Below are positions 16,159-25,675 of a stretch of DNA of 64,000 nucleotides, in pieces. The notes beneath the pieces are model-generated. The model searched no databases. It had not been told where the DNA came from and saw nothing but the letters and a program-made list of their open reading frames with translations. Both the position numbers and the translations under genes were made by a program. Each line of letters opens with the position of its first letter. Position 1 is the stretch's first letter. The DNA is from a virus: positions 1-64,000 of IMG/VR virus record IMGVR_UViG_3300032605_000012; one strand, given 5' to 3'.

Positions 16159-16883
16159 TGTTTGGCTACGCCGCATTCGCCCAACCCCCCTTTGCTTCCC
16201 TAGGGTCAACTCAGTACATCATAACGATTACTCAGAACGTTGGGTTTGCGGATACTCCGACCATTACCGCCAATTTCCCTTTGGCTTTATCAGAGCCTTT
16301 AATCTTTACCGACTTTAATAGCGAGATTGACACCTATATCGAAGGTATCGGGGAGCCAGTATCTTTTGCCGATTCAAATACTCAGCAGTCCTCATTCCTT
16401 GAGACGCGCTCAGAGAACTTTAGCTTAGCCGATTCCAATACTCAGTCTTGGGCTTTTGTTAACTCTATCTCAGAAAACCTGATATTTGCAGACTCAAGCA
16501 CCCAGACTTCAGCTTTCCTCCAGTCTATTACCCAGAACTTCAGCTTAGCAGATACTCCAACTGCAACTGTCAACACATCGGTCAGCATAACGGAGGCATT
16601 TAGCCTTAAAGATTCCCCAACTATTACCGCCCAGTTTGTCGAGGCTATAACCGAGCTGCTTTCATTCCTTGACTTGAACGCCGTGGGGGGTTGGTTTAGA
16701 ATCAACGATAGTCAGATAGTGACTTGGGCTGCGGTAAACGATGCACAGTCTGAGACATGGACCCAGGTAAATAGTGCTCAAAGTACATCTTGGGCACAGA
16801 TCAATGACAGTCAATCAGAAACTTGGACACAGCTCAATAACGGTCAAACAACCGTTTGGGTAAAGATAAACAACAGTCAGTAA
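16158..16883 (+). CDS. Repeat protein of the tail-fibre cluster
   Basis: The first 170 residues contain about seven irregular repeats of roughly 25 residues built on the motif ITQNFSLADTPT / SENLIFADSSTQ. The last 63 residues are a strict 11-residue tandem repeat, W-x-x-[VIL]-N-[DSN]-[SAG]-Q-x-x-x. Both parts suggest an extended beta structure such as a fibre shaft or solenoid. The start MFGYAAFAQPPFASLG resembles that of other phage tail proteins. No enzyme motif is visible. Confidence 0.6.
   Translation: MFGYAAFAQPPFASLGSTQYIITITQNVGFADTPTITANFPLALSEPLIFTDFNSEIDTYIEGIGEPVSFADSNTQQSSFLETRSENFSLADSNTQSWAFVNSISENLIFADSSTQTSAFLQSITQNFSLADTPTATVNTSVSITEAFSLKDSPTITAQFVEAITELLSFLDLNAVGGWFRINDSQIVTWAAVNDAQSETWTQVNSAQSTSWAQINDSQSETWTQLNNGQTTVWVKINNSQ
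16692..16880 (+). repeat. Six tandem 33-bp repeats encoding an 11-residue Trp/Asn/Gln motif
   Basis: The units begin WFRINDSQIVT, WAAVNDAQSET, WTQVNSAQSTS, WAQINDSQSET and WTQLNNGQTTV and end with WVKINNSQ. Trp, Asn and Gln are invariant. The period is exact over 189 bp. Confidence 0.9.
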
Positions 16884-16892
16884 GGACTTACT

Positions 16893-18428
16893 ATGTCAAC
16901 AACGTACTCAACATCACTAAGACTGGCCATTATGGGCACGGGCGACCAGTCAGGAACCTGGGGCAATACAACCAATACTAACCTTGGAACTTTGCTTGAA
17001 CAGTCTATTTCCGGCGTCAGGCCGATCAGTTTAACGGGGTTAACTACCTATACATTACAGGCATATAACGGCACTGTAGATGACGCCAGGAGCATGGTTC
17101 TTGTGTTTACAGGAAGCCCAAGTGCTGGGGTAACTATCGTAGCTCCCCTGGTTAATAAGATGTATATTGTTGTTAACTTGTGCGGTCAGACTATAACTAT
17201 GTCTGCGACAGGTGGATCAACTACTTTAGCTATTCCTTACGGCTCGTCTGGAACTACGGCTCAATGTTATTGCGATGCAGCAAATGCCACAGGATCTGGA
17301 GCTGGCTTTTACTCTGCACAAACAGGATCGGCTGGTAACTTTAATATCAACGGTAACCTAAGTGTTACTGGAAATTCAACGGATGTAGGCAATTTATCTG
17401 CTGCCGGGGTTTTAGGAGCTTATACTGCCGCATCATTTACAGGTGGTATTTCTGGAACAACTTTAACGGTTAGCGCCATAGCCAGTGGGGTAATTTTTCC
17501 TGGTCAAAGGATTTCTGGAACAGGAGTTACAAGCGGAACCGAGATTATCAGCGGAAGTGGTACTACTTGGACGGTTAATATATCTCAGACGGTATCGGGC
17601 GGAACAACATTTACAGGCGCTGCGGGGGCAATAGCTCCAACTATGCCCACTGGGGATAATTCAGTAAACATAGCCACTACAGCTTTTGTTCAAACTTCGA
17701 CCAGTTCAATCCTTACCGTTCCAACAGGCACTATTAATATGTGGGCCACTTCTAGTGCGCCTACAGGATATTTGCTATGTAATGGCCAAGGAGTTTCTAC
17801 TTCTACTTACTCTGCATTATTTAGCGTATTGGGGTATACGTTTGGCGGATCAAGCGGTACTTTCTTGTTGCCTAATTATGCTGGGGCTATGCCAATTGGC
17901 GCTACATCTGGAAGCACATCTTCATTTACAGGAAGTATCTCAGGAACTACTCTAACTGTATCCGCCCTTGGATCTGGAACTATTGGTGTTAATCAAGTTC
18001 TTACAGGTGGTAGCGTGGCTTCTGGTACGACTATTACTGGATTTGTATCTGGAACTTTTGGAGGGGTTGGTGTTTACACGGTCAGCGTAACCCAGACTTT
18101 ATCCTCAACCAGTTTGACTGGAACTTTATCTGCAATATCAGTAGCTTCTACGGGCGGTGCAGCTACAACAGCTTTGACTTCTTCTGCGCAACTTCCAAGC
18201 CATAGCCATACTGCTGTATCTACTGACTCAGGCCACATACACGCTATTCGAGCATACCCGAACGCTGCTAGTAGTGGTGGTGGAGGTCTTGATGTTGGAG
18301 CATCTGGTAACTACAACACAAATACCGGCTATGCAAACGTTACGACAACCATTGGAAACACAGGATCAAGCACTGCATTTAGTACGATTTCTCCATATTT
18401 AGGTATTTACTTCATCATCAAAACTTAA
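16893..18428 (+). CDS. Tail collar fibre protein
   Basis: The 511-residue protein contains the phage tail collar domain at about residues 285-345 ([20 protein letters not shown], then [15 protein letters not shown]). It also has two copies of a Gly/Ser/Thr beta insertion ([13 protein letters not shown] and [13 protein letters not shown]) and a His-rich tip before the end ([20 protein letters not shown]), where bound metal is common in T4 gp12-like tips. It ends [10 protein letters not shown], typical of the family. It should be a short adhesin-type fibre. Confidence 0.8.
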   Translation: MSTTYSTSLRLAIMGTGDQSGTWGNTTNTNLGTLLEQSISGVRPISLTGLTTYTLQAYNGTVDDARSMVLVFTGSPSAGVTIVAPLVNKMYIVVNLCGQTITMSATGGSTTLAIPYGSSGTTAQCYCDAANATGSGAGFYSAQTGSAGNFNINGNLSVTGNSTDVGNLSAAGVLGAYTAASFTGGISGTTLTVSAIASGVIFPGQRISGTGVTSGTEIISGSGTTWTVNISQTVSGGTTFTGAAGAIAPTMPTGDNSVNIATTAFVQTSTSSILTVPTGTINMWATSSAPTGYLLCNGQGVSTSTYSALFSVLGYTFGGSSGTFLLPNYAGAMPIGATSGSTSSFTGSISGTTLTVSALGSGTIGVNQVLTGGSVASGTTITGFVSGTFGGVGVYTVSVTQTLSSTSLTGTLSAISVASTGGAATTALTSSAQLPSHSHTAVSTDSGHIHAIRAYPNAASSGGGGLDVGASGNYNTNTGYANVTTTIGNTGSSTAFSTISPYLGIYFIIKT

Positions 18429-18437
18429 GGACCAGTC

Positions 18438-19148
18438 ATTGAATTCCTGCTTCTTTTCCAAGCTGCCAATGCCGCATTCACTGGGGTCAAAGAGTTGTGC
18501 GCTATGTACAACGAAGGCAAAGCACTTGTCAAAGATGTACAAAAGACTGTCAATGAAGTTAAACAAATAGGGAAAGAGGTAAAGGGGATATGGGGGTGGA
18601 TAACAAATCTGTTTGCCCCTCCGGTGGAAGAGAAGAAAACACTGCAAGATATTCATCCTAAGAATCAGAAAAAGGAAAAGGTAAAGTTTGACGAAAAGGC
18701 TATTTACGCAGAGATTGGAGATCAGCTAGTTTCATTCTTCAAGAACTACAAAGCTTGTGCGGATGCAATTAGGACTGAAGAAGAACGGATTGAAAAAATT
18801 TACGATCCAGATGGTGAGACGTATGAGATAGCGATTCGGTTGGTTTTGGCAAAGACGCAGTTGGAGCAAATGGGTACAGATTTAACGGAATTCATGATCT
18901 ACCATGTCCCGCCAGAACTAAAAGATCTTTATACGCGCGTCAATGAAATGATCGGTACGGTTAAGGCAAAGCAGGAGATCGCAAGGAAGGCGGAGCTTAG
19001 GAAGAAAGCTCAGCGGGAAGCAGAGGCAAGGGATTTGGCAGATAGGGCTTGGTTGATGAGTGCTTACACGGTGGTGGTCATCTTTGTAGCAATATATTTG
19101 GCGGGACTGATGTGGGCAATAAATCGAGCGAGTCATGGGGGTATGTAA
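18438..19148 (+). CDS. Membrane/coiled-coil protein at the head of the lysis region; apparent AUU start
   Basis: The chain read from ATT at 18438 starts (M)EFLLLFQAANAAFTGVKEL, a start I recognise from related phage proteins. It continues with an amphipathic helix, a KTLQDIHPKN linker, a charged helical body and a C-terminal membrane segment (about residues 206-227, AYTVVVIFVAIYLAGLMWAI). AAGGA at 18427-18431 lies six bases before ATT. The first ordinary starts (TTG 18495, ATG 18504) would remove the hydrophobic N-terminus. The role is unknown. Position suggests a lysis or membrane function. Confidence 0.6.
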   Translation: MEFLLLFQAANAAFTGVKELCAMYNEGKALVKDVQKTVNEVKQIGKEVKGIWGWITNLFAPPVEEKKTLQDIHPKNQKKEKVKFDEKAIYAEIGDQLVSFFKNYKACADAIRTEEERIEKIYDPDGETYEIAIRLVLAKTQLEQMGTDLTEFMIYHVPPELKDLYTRVNEMIGTVKAKQEIARKAELRKKAQREAEARDLADRAWLMSAYTVVVIFVAIYLAGLMWAINRASHGGM

Positions 19149-19303
19149 TCACCATCATTATCTTAGCGCTGTTATTCGTTCTGATATTGCCTGTGATTGG
19201 TATTATGTACATGGATGTACACCAGGATAGGATATTAATTGCAAATGATCTCAAAAGAATTGAAAAGCTGAAGAAAGAACTTGAGGCTCAGAAGGACAAA
19301 TGA
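19112..19303 (+). CDS. Small single-span membrane protein
   Basis: Read from GTG at 19112, the 63-residue protein has a membrane segment (YVITIIILALLFVLILPVIG) and a charged C-terminal helix (DLKRIEKLKKELEAQKDK). The start is chosen because it gives a compact protein after a GGCGGGAC ribosome-like site; upstream in-frame codons lie inside the previous gene. It overlaps that gene by 37 bp. It could be a holin partner or antiholin, which is not shown. Confidence 0.5.
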   Translation: MGNKSSESWGYVITIIILALLFVLILPVIGIMYMDVHQDRILIANDLKRIEKLKKELEAQKDK

Positions 19304-19479
19304 AAATATGCGCTTTATTGATTATGTTGTTAGTGGGGTGCTCCGACAGGTACAGATACCACTGCCAAGACCCCAAGCATTGGAGTGATGATGACTGCAA
19401 ACCGCCCTTATGTGTCGCTACTCAAACGTGTCCTGAATACTTTAACAAACCAACTAATGGCAAATCACAAGACAACTGA
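19300..19479 (+). CDS. Small Cys-rich lipoprotein
   Basis: This 59-residue protein has a signal peptide ending in a clear lipobox (MKICALLIMLLVGC, Cys at residue 14). The mature part carries five further Cys and the pattern HCQDPKHW, CKPPLCVATQTCPEYF, which I recognise from a conserved podovirus lipoprotein. It should be anchored in a host membrane. It starts on the stop of the previous gene (ATGA) and lies between membrane genes of the lysis region. It is too short for common length cut-offs. Confidence 0.75.
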   Translation: MKICALLIMLLVGCSDRYRYHCQDPKHWSDDDCKPPLCVATQTCPEYFNKPTNGKSQDN

Positions 19480-19828
19480 GCAGTTAAACGCAGAGACAAA
19501 CCGGTTCGTAATCCGGATGTTCAGTATCGCCTTGGTATTTATTGTTATTCTTTTTGGCTATAGCATCGTATTTACAGAGCAACCCTTGTTTAATGAAGCT
19601 CCCGCTGATAAGCAGATCTTTACAGTACTTACCCTAGTTGCCGGGCAGCTTCTCCAGATATTGGCAAATTACATTGCAAAAGGTTCTAATACGCTACCAA
19701 AGCCTACAATGCCTACAACGTCTTGTGCTCCTTCTTTTGGAAGTTCTGTTCCGACTGCTCCTAAGACGTTTGCCCCAACAACTTCTTCTCCCCATTTTGG
19801 CAACCCAAATGATAGGCCAGCACTATGA
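19457..19828 (+). CDS. Holin-like protein with two membrane segments
   Basis: From ATG 19457 the product (123 residues) starts MANHKTTEQLNAETNRFVIR. It has two hydrophobic helices (MFSIALVFIVILFGYSIVF and FTVLTLVAGQLLQILANYI) and a Pro/Thr/Ser-rich tail. Position directly before Rz/Rz1 and the endolysin suggests the holin. An in-frame ATG at 19391 with GGAG upstream would add 22 residues with two extra positive charges before the first helix. That arrangement resembles dual-start holins, but the preferred start is not settled. It overlaps the lipoprotein gene. Confidence 0.6.
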   Translation: MANHKTTEQLNAETNRFVIRMFSIALVFIVILFGYSIVFTEQPLFNEAPADKQIFTVLTLVAGQLLQILANYIAKGSNTLPKPTMPTTSCAPSFGSSVPTAPKTFAPTTSSPHFGNPNDRPAL

Positions 19829-20301
19829 ATAGAGCGCAGATAGAACTCATCCTCTTTATATTGATTGGATCTGTTTCGTATTTCTACGGCCATCATAAAG
19901 GGTATGATGAATCTCAGACTGAAGTAGCTTTACAAATAGCTAAGGCTAACGAACAAGCAAGGGCTACAGAACAAGAGCTTAACGGAAAGATTACAGACTT
20001 ATCAACACAATTAGACAAGGTGCAAAATGAAGCTCAAAAACAAATTGCTAAGCGTGATGCTGATATTGCTACTGGCAAGTTGCAGCTCTTCGTCAAAACT
20101 AAAGGCACAGTATGTCCCTCCAAGGATGCCGGACCTTCCAGCGGACCTGACACCTCAACAACCCAACTTGACCCAAAGACTGCTACAGATCTTGTCTCCG
20201 TCACAGACGATGGGGACCTCGCAATCAGGAAACTCAACGCCTGTATCGCAACCTATAATCAAGTAAAGGAATTAATCAATGGAAGCACAACAACTCGCTG
20301 A
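19825..20301 (+). CDS. Rz: Rz-like inner-membrane spanin
   Basis: The 158-residue protein has one N-terminal membrane segment (ELILFILIGSVSYFYGHHKG), a long coiled coil (residues about 30-80) and a periplasmic C-terminus with ACIATYNQVKELI. This is the layout of lambda Rz. A lipoprotein gene is fully embedded in another frame, the classic Rz/Rz1 arrangement. Together they fuse inner and outer membranes in the last lysis step. The start overlaps the holin-like gene by four bases. Confidence 0.85.
   Translation: MNRAQIELILFILIGSVSYFYGHHKGYDESQTEVALQIAKANEQARATEQELNGKITDLSTQLDKVQNEAQKQIAKRDADIATGKLQLFVKTKGTVCPSKDAGPSSGPDTSTTQLDPKTATDLVSVTDDGDLAIRKLNACIATYNQVKELINGSTTTR
20027..20266 (+). CDS. 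Rz1: Rz1-like outer-membrane spanin lipoprotein, embedded in Rz
   Basis: Entirely inside the Rz gene in the +1-type alternative frame lies a 79-residue protein with a signal peptide and lipobox (LILLLASC, Cys at residue 19). Its Pro-rich mature part (YVPPRMPDLPADLTPQQP) is typical of Rz1. Outer-membrane attachment is expected, with contact to the Rz C-terminus across the periplasm. It shows that the host is Gram-negative. Confidence 0.85.
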   Translation: MKLKNKLLSVMLILLLASCSSSSKLKAQYVPPRMPDLPADLTPQQPNLTQRLLQILSPSQTMGTSQSGNSTPVSQPIIK

Positions 20302-20884
20302 AGCAGCAAATATTGATTTAGGTCATGCCGAGGCGCTAATTGACGCTATGAACGTTGCTATAGAAAAAGCGGATTTGTCTACACCTGAGAGGTTAGCTGC
20401 CTTTATTGCGCAGTGCGGTCATGAATCTGACAGCTTTCGGTTTATGGAGGAAAACCTAAACTACAAAGCCGAGTCTTTGTGCCGTACTTGGCCTAGCCAT
20501 TTCAACGAAGAAAACGCAAGCGAATATGCTCATAATCCTGAAAAGATAGCTAACCGTGCTTACGCTAACCGTATGTCGAACGGTGACGAAGAATCTGGGG
20601 ATGGGTGGAATTACCGTGGTCGCGGATGGCTGCAAACAACAGGTAAAGCAGGATATGAACAGCTATCAGATGCCACTCAGATTGACTTTGTATCTAATCC
20701 TGATGCTGTAGCTACGCCGGAGGGATCAGCTATTTCCGCCGCAGTTTTTTGGGAAAAGCACAATCTAAACCGTCATGTGGATAATAATGACTTTACGGGG
20801 CTGACAAAAGCTATAAATGGTGGGACAATTGGGCAAGAGGATCGCATGGCGAGGTATCAACATGCCATGTCCGTTTTAGCTTGA
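20279..20884 (+). CDS. Endolysin, glycoside hydrolase family 19 type
   Basis: The 201-residue enzyme cleaves the glycan backbone of peptidoglycan. The catalytic Glu is in [14 protein letters not shown] (Glu49), followed by the EENLNYKAE segment. [19 protein letters not shown] (about residues 111-129) is the GH19 substrate-cleft motif. There is no signal peptide, so export depends on the holin. It overlaps the end of Rz by 23 bp. Confidence 0.88.
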   Translation: MEAQQLAEAANIDLGHAEALIDAMNVAIEKADLSTPERLAAFIAQCGHESDSFRFMEENLNYKAESLCRTWPSHFNEENASEYAHNPEKIANRAYANRMSNGDEESGDGWNYRGRGWLQTTGKAGYEQLSDATQIDFVSNPDAVATPEGSAISAAVFWEKHNLNRHVDNNDFTGLTKAINGGTIGQEDRMARYQHAMSVLA

Positions 20885-20891
20885 GGAATCT

Positions 20892-23336
20892 ATGCCCTTA
20901 CAGAAATTACAGTTCAGACCAGGAGTTAACCGTGAAGGCACAGATTTTGCCAACACTGGTGGATGGTTCGACTGTAATAACATTCGGTTCCGCTCTGGGT
21001 TTCCAGAAAAGATAGGCGGATGGAGCCAGGTTAGTCCTAATCAGTACTTAGGCCATGCCCGCGCGCTTTGGAATTGGGTTGACCTTGCAGGAAATAATCT
21101 AATAGGCGTAGGAACCCAGATTAAGTATTACATCTACCAGGGCGGTACTTATAACGATATAACTCCTTTTATCCAGTCTGATTCGCTAACCAATCCTTTT
21201 ACAACTACTTCCGGTTCTGCAACGGTTACTGTAACGGATGGAAGCTATGATCCTAGTGTTGGGGACTATGTTGTGTTTAGCGGTGGCTCTGCTGTTGGCG
21301 GATTAACCATAAGTGGTGAATATCAAGTCGTATCTATTAACCCAAGTGCTAATACATATACGATTACTGCGTCAACTACTGCATCTTCAAGTGCTACTGG
21401 CGGCGGATCGGTATCTGCGGGGTATGAAGTCCCAGCAGGTCTTGATGTATATACGGTCAGTAACGGATGGGGCGCAGGTCCTTGGGGCGGAGCTTCTCAG
21501 CCTTTAAGCGTATCTTTAGGATCTAACCCATTTGCAACTACAAATACAAGCGGGACTATTACGGTTACCCAGACTGCTCACGGTTTAACGACTGGTACTT
21601 TTGTTATCTTCACAGGGGCTACAGCGACTAACGGCATACCGGCATCAGTGCTTAATAATTTTGCATATCAGATTACTTCTACCGGCACAAACACATATAC
21701 GATTTCTACATCCACAATTTCTAGCACATTAACTGCTACTTCTACGGGTAGCGGTGGCGGATCTTCTGTAGTTGTACAAGAGCAAACAGGTACTCGTGGA
21801 TGGGGGACGTCTTACGCCGGAGCGGGCGTTGGATCTCAGCTCAGGCTTTGGTCTAACGATAACTACGGTCAAGATTTAGTTATTGCCCCTAGAGGCGGTG
21901 CTATATATTATTGGCAAGACGCAAACGGAGTAGGAACCAGGGCTACCCCATTGTCTTCTTTGTCTGGCGCTTCTAACGTACCAACTCAAACGTATCAGGT
22001 CATAGCGTCTTCCATTCAGCAGTTTGTTATTGCTTTTGGAGCTAATCCGTATGGGTCTTCTACATTTAATCCCATGTGCGTTCGCTGGTCAGACCAGGCT
22101 AATCCTCAGCAATGGACGCCTAGCGTAACAAACCAGGCAGGTGATTACATATTAAGCAACGGTTCTTATATTGTTGGAGCCAGAACGACCCGCCAGGAGA
22201 TATTAGTTTGGACTGATTCTGCTCTTTATTCTATGCAGTATATTGGCGCCCCATATGTTTGGGGCTTCCAGATCATGATGGACAATATATCTGTTATGTC
22301 TCCCAATTGCATGGTGACGATTAACAATACGACCTATTGGATGGGGCAGGATAAGTTCTATCGGTATACAGGTACGGTATCTACGCTTGATTGTGCAGTG
22401 CGTCAATATGTATTTGAGCAGCTAAACCAACAGCAGTCTTATCAAGTATTTGCCGGTGCTAATGAGCAGTTTAATGAGATTTGGTGGTTCTATTGTTCTA
22501 TTGCCGGGCCAAACGGTACAGGCACATCCGCAAATCCAAATACGATTGTTGACTCTTATGTAGTCTATAACTACTTAGAGAATATTTGGTATTACGGGGA
22601 AATGTCCAGAACCGCATGGATACAGAACGGTATTGAGTTCTATCCCGTTGCCGCTTCTTACAACACAAACTGTATTTTTACTGGGTATATATCTGCAACT
22701 ACATTACATGTTACCGCTATTACACTTGGTACTTTAGCTGTTGGACAAACGTTAACAGGACCTGGAATAGCTCCAAATACAACCATTACGGCTCTTGGAA
22801 CCGGAACAGGCGGAGTTGGCACTTATACGATATCTCCTAGCCAGGTTGTTGGGTCTTCTAATAGCCAGATTACAGTATTGACAACCAACGGAAATGGTTT
22901 ATTGTTAAACCATGAAAGCGGTACAGATGATCTGTCTACTGCTGCCGTTTTGCCAATAGATGCTTATATTCAATCATCCGACTTTGAGATTGCAGAAGGC
23001 CAGAACTTTGGGTTTGTTTGGAGAATATTACCGGACGTTAACTTTAACGGGTCTAATTCAAACCAGGCTGGAGCACCTGCTGAACCTTATGTGACGATGA
23101 CGGTTAAGCCAAGAGAGAATTCTGGAACTGCTTACGGCGCGGCGGCTACTCCACAGGTTGTCAGTGCAAACAATTACGCAGCCACAAATGCGTACAACAT
23201 ACAACAGTTTACTGGTCAAGTTTATACAAGGCTCAGAGGACGTCAAATGGCGTTTAGAATTGAGTCCAATACAATTGGAACAGCGTGGCAGCTCGGTGTT
23301 CCTAGGTTTGATATTAGACCGGATGGGAGAAGGTAA
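20892..23336 (+). CDS. Tail nozzle / DNA stabilisation protein (P22 gp10-like)
   Basis: The 814-residue protein starts [20 protein letters not shown], followed by [21 protein letters not shown], the opening of podovirus nozzle proteins that close the tail channel. The core has propeller-like blades ([60 protein letters not shown]). Two or three Ser/Thr/Gly beta insertions (residues about 95-180, 205-290 and 585-650) resemble the exchangeable domains seen in the fibres. It ends [10 protein letters not shown]. Confidence 0.75.
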   Translation: MPLQKLQFRPGVNREGTDFANTGGWFDCNNIRFRSGFPEKIGGWSQVSPNQYLGHARALWNWVDLAGNNLIGVGTQIKYYIYQGGTYNDITPFIQSDSLTNPFTTTSGSATVTVTDGSYDPSVGDYVVFSGGSAVGGLTISGEYQVVSINPSANTYTITASTTASSSATGGGSVSAGYEVPAGLDVYTVSNGWGAGPWGGASQPLSVSLGSNPFATTNTSGTITVTQTAHGLTTGTFVIFTGATATNGIPASVLNNFAYQITSTGTNTYTISTSTISSTLTATSTGSGGGSSVVVQEQTGTRGWGTSYAGAGVGSQLRLWSNDNYGQDLVIAPRGGAIYYWQDANGVGTRATPLSSLSGASNVPTQTYQVIASSIQQFVIAFGANPYGSSTFNPMCVRWSDQANPQQWTPSVTNQAGDYILSNGSYIVGARTTRQEILVWTDSALYSMQYIGAPYVWGFQIMMDNISVMSPNCMVTINNTTYWMGQDKFYRYTGTVSTLDCAVRQYVFEQLNQQQSYQVFAGANEQFNEIWWFYCSIAGPNGTGTSANPNTIVDSYVVYNYLENIWYYGEMSRTAWIQNGIEFYPVAASYNTNCIFTGYISATTLHVTAITLGTLAVGQTLTGPGIAPNTTITALGTGTGGVGTYTISPSQVVGSSNSQITVLTTNGNGLLLNHESGTDDLSTAAVLPIDAYIQSSDFEIAEGQNFGFVWRILPDVNFNGSNSNQAGAPAEPYVTMTVKPRENSGTAYGAAATPQVVSANNYAATNAYNIQQFTGQVYTRLRGRQMAFRIESNTIGTAWQLGVPRFDIRPDGRR

Positions 23337-23674
23337 TGTCAACTGGAACCACACACCAACCCAACATACCGATTGCCCCTGCGGAATATGATCCCGCCTA
23401 TATTAACTCGATGTTAAATGCTTTACGGCTTTACTTTACGCAGTTAGATAGTCCGGGTCCATCTGCTATGGCTACGCAAAGGGTAACCGCGCCGAACTCA
23501 ACAACGGTTGCTCAGGTTATTTCTGCTTTAAATTTTAGCCAACCTGGGACTTCAGGTACTGGACAAGTTATTAGCTTACCTACGCAGACGGATTACGCAA
23601 ATGGTTTGTTAAGAGTTGGCGATATTTATGTAGATACAAGCGCAGATAACGTGCTTAAAGTAAGAACATCTTAA
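23336..23674 (+). CDS. Small virion protein after the nozzle
   Basis: This 112-residue protein contains a helix (DPAYINSMLNALRLYFTQLD) and a C-terminal beta part (YANGLLRVGDIYVDTSADNV). I recognise the latter from small proteins next to podovirus tail genes. The start overlaps the nozzle stop. The exact role is unknown. Confidence 0.5.
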   Translation: MSTGTTHQPNIPIAPAEYDPAYINSMLNALRLYFTQLDSPGPSAMATQRVTAPNSTTVAQVISALNFSQPGTSGTGQVISLPTQTDYANGLLRVGDIYVDTSADNVLKVRTS

Positions 23675-23684
23675 GGGGATAGTT

Positions 23685-25256
23685 ATGAGTTTTTGGTCTG
23701 ATCCAATAGGTAGTATTAGCGGTACTTTAAGTAGCCCAAAAGGTATTGGCGAGCTGGCTCTTGGCGCCTTAGCTGTTGGCACAATGAATCCTGAGCTACT
23801 TGGATTAGGCGGCGCTGGAGCAGACTTTGGGATTGGCTCTCTTTTGTCTGGAGGTAGTGGTGCTGGTGCTGCTATGTCTGCTTCTGATGCCGATGCTTTA
23901 AGTGGATTAACCGGAGAATTTGCTCAAGGCGCAGCTAGTACAGCAGCTCCAGTTGCTTCAGGTGATATGGCCGCATTAGGTACAAATCAGGTTTCGGCTT
24001 TAGGCGGAGCTAACCCATATGCAGGTCAGATTGAAAATGGATTTAGTCAAGTAGGATATCCAACTGCTAGTAACGTAGCCGGAAGTTCTGCATCAGCAAC
24101 TTTACCGTCTGGCGCTCCAAATCCTTTGTATGCAGAAGATGAAAGCCAATGGGGCGCTCAAACAGCAGCACAAGGAGCTAATGCCCAGGCAACCAATACT
24201 CCTTCAATGCTGAGTAAGATAGGTTCTGCCGCATCCTCTGCTGGAAATGGTTTGATGAACTTTGTTCACGATCATCCTTATATGTCTGCTGCTGCCGCTC
24301 TTGCTGCTTATTCAGCTCTTGGCGGAACAAAGCCTAACTACATGCCAACATATCAGCCTCCATCTGCCGCATCTTATGGATTGGGCAGGACGTTAGCCGC
24401 CGGATATCAGCCGTATCGCGCCGCAGCTCAGGGCGGTATTATGTCTTTATCTATGGGGGGCGATCCTGGACAAGAGTATCCACAGAGTCAGTTAAGCTCT
24501 AATGTTTACCATGCTCCTACACAACTGCCTACATCTGCCAATCAAATGGTAGGTTATGAGCCTAGTAATCTGCCTATGTCTCAGGCTATTACCAACTCTA
24601 TGGCGTCTGGCGGCATGACTGCTGCGGGCGAAAGCAGTGGTCCTTTACAGGTATATCAAGCTCCTTCTTCTAGCTCTAGTTTGCAAGATCTCGCATCTCA
24701 GTACGGCATTAGTTTGCCTTCAAATATTACGGCAGCGCAAGGCGGCATCATGGGCTTGGCATCTGGCGGACAAACTTTACAACAAATGTATTCCGCTCAA
24801 GGAGCTGATTCAATAGACCCTAAAACCGGAGTTCCTTACAACCAAGAACAATTTAGCAGTGGCCCAGGATTCCTTGGCGGTATAGGGCAAAGCATAGATG
24901 GTATTGGACAAAGTATTAGTAACGGAGTTAGCTCTATAGGCAGGAGCTTAGGCTTGGCATCTGGAGGAGATACAGGTTATAACTTAGGAAGTTATTCAGA
25001 TGGTGGACGTTTACTTAAAGGCCCTGGGGATGGCATGTCTGATGATATTCCCGCTAGTATTGCTGATAAACAACCTGCAAGATTGGCTGAAGGTGAGTTT
25101 GTTGTGCCATCTGATGTGGTTTCTCATCTTGGTAATGGCTCTACTGATGCTGGCGCTAAACATCTCTATGCAATGATGGATAAAGTTCGCAAAGCCAGAA
25201 CAGGTCATACCAGACAAGGTAAACAAATTGATGCAGAAAAGTACATCCCAACATGA
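23685..25256 (+). CDS. Ejection / internal virion protein, Gly-rich
   Basis: This 523-residue low-complexity protein is rich in Ala, Gly, Ser and Gln and has several GGIMxLxxGG units (AAQGGIMSLSMGGDPG, AAQGGIMGLASGGQ). The C-terminal 75 residues form an ordered block (LLKGPGDGMSDDIPASIADK, then ARLAEGEFVVPSDVVSHLG, then AKHLYAMMDKVRKARTGHT). I associate that block with podovirus proteins encoded before the ejection proteins. It probably enters the virion core. No enzyme motif is visible. Confidence 0.6.
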   Translation: MSFWSDPIGSISGTLSSPKGIGELALGALAVGTMNPELLGLGGAGADFGIGSLLSGGSGAGAAMSASDADALSGLTGEFAQGAASTAAPVASGDMAALGTNQVSALGGANPYAGQIENGFSQVGYPTASNVAGSSASATLPSGAPNPLYAEDESQWGAQTAAQGANAQATNTPSMLSKIGSAASSAGNGLMNFVHDHPYMSAAAALAAYSALGGTKPNYMPTYQPPSAASYGLGRTLAAGYQPYRAAAQGGIMSLSMGGDPGQEYPQSQLSSNVYHAPTQLPTSANQMVGYEPSNLPMSQAITNSMASGGMTAAGESSGPLQVYQAPSSSSSLQDLASQYGISLPSNITAAQGGIMGLASGGQTLQQMYSAQGADSIDPKTGVPYNQEQFSSGPGFLGGIGQSIDGIGQSISNGVSSIGRSLGLASGGDTGYNLGSYSDGGRLLKGPGDGMSDDIPASIADKQPARLAEGEFVVPSDVVSHLGNGSTDAGAKHLYAMMDKVRKARTGHTRQGKQIDAEKYIPT

Positions 25257-25666
25257 TATTGTCTGTAAAGCATATACCCCTTAGCCACTGCGCCCAGGCT
25301 TGGCCATTGGTTGAGAGGTATATAGCTCAAGCGCACAATTACGGTAACGAAGACTATACGCTTGAACAGGCTCAAATGTATGTTAATACCGGTTCTTGGG
25401 CGCTATTTGTTGCGTTAGACGAGGACGGCGTTATACATGGCGCGGGGACGGTTACTTTTATAAATGATCCGCTTCACAGGACGGCGTTTTTTACGACCAT
25501 TGGCGGCAGATTAATTTCAAATGAAGACACTTTTTCTCAGCTAAAAGTGTTACTAAAAAACATGGGAGCAACTAGAATACAGGGTGCGGTTAGAGATTCT
25601 GTAGCTAGGTGGCTTAGACGGTATGGCTTTAATAAGCAATATACGGTTGTAAAAACAGATATTTAG
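25253..25666 (+). CDS. GNAT-fold-like internal protein (T7 gp13-like position)
   Basis: This 137-residue protein has a GNAT-like pattern: an N-terminal helix (CAQAWPLVERYIAQAHNYG), a beta strand pair (WALFVALDEDGVIHGAGTVT) and a C-terminal helix with MGATRIQGAVRDSVARWLRR. A GNAT-like protein in this place recalls T7 gp13, needed for core assembly. No complete acetyl-CoA loop is evident, so enzymatic activity is doubtful. Both ends overlap or abut neighbours. Confidence 0.55.
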   Translation: MILSVKHIPLSHCAQAWPLVERYIAQAHNYGNEDYTLEQAQMYVNTGSWALFVALDEDGVIHGAGTVTFINDPLHRTAFFTTIGGRLISNEDTFSQLKVLLKNMGATRIQGAVRDSVARWLRRYGFNKQYTVVKTDI

Positions 25667-25675
25667 GAGTCTATT

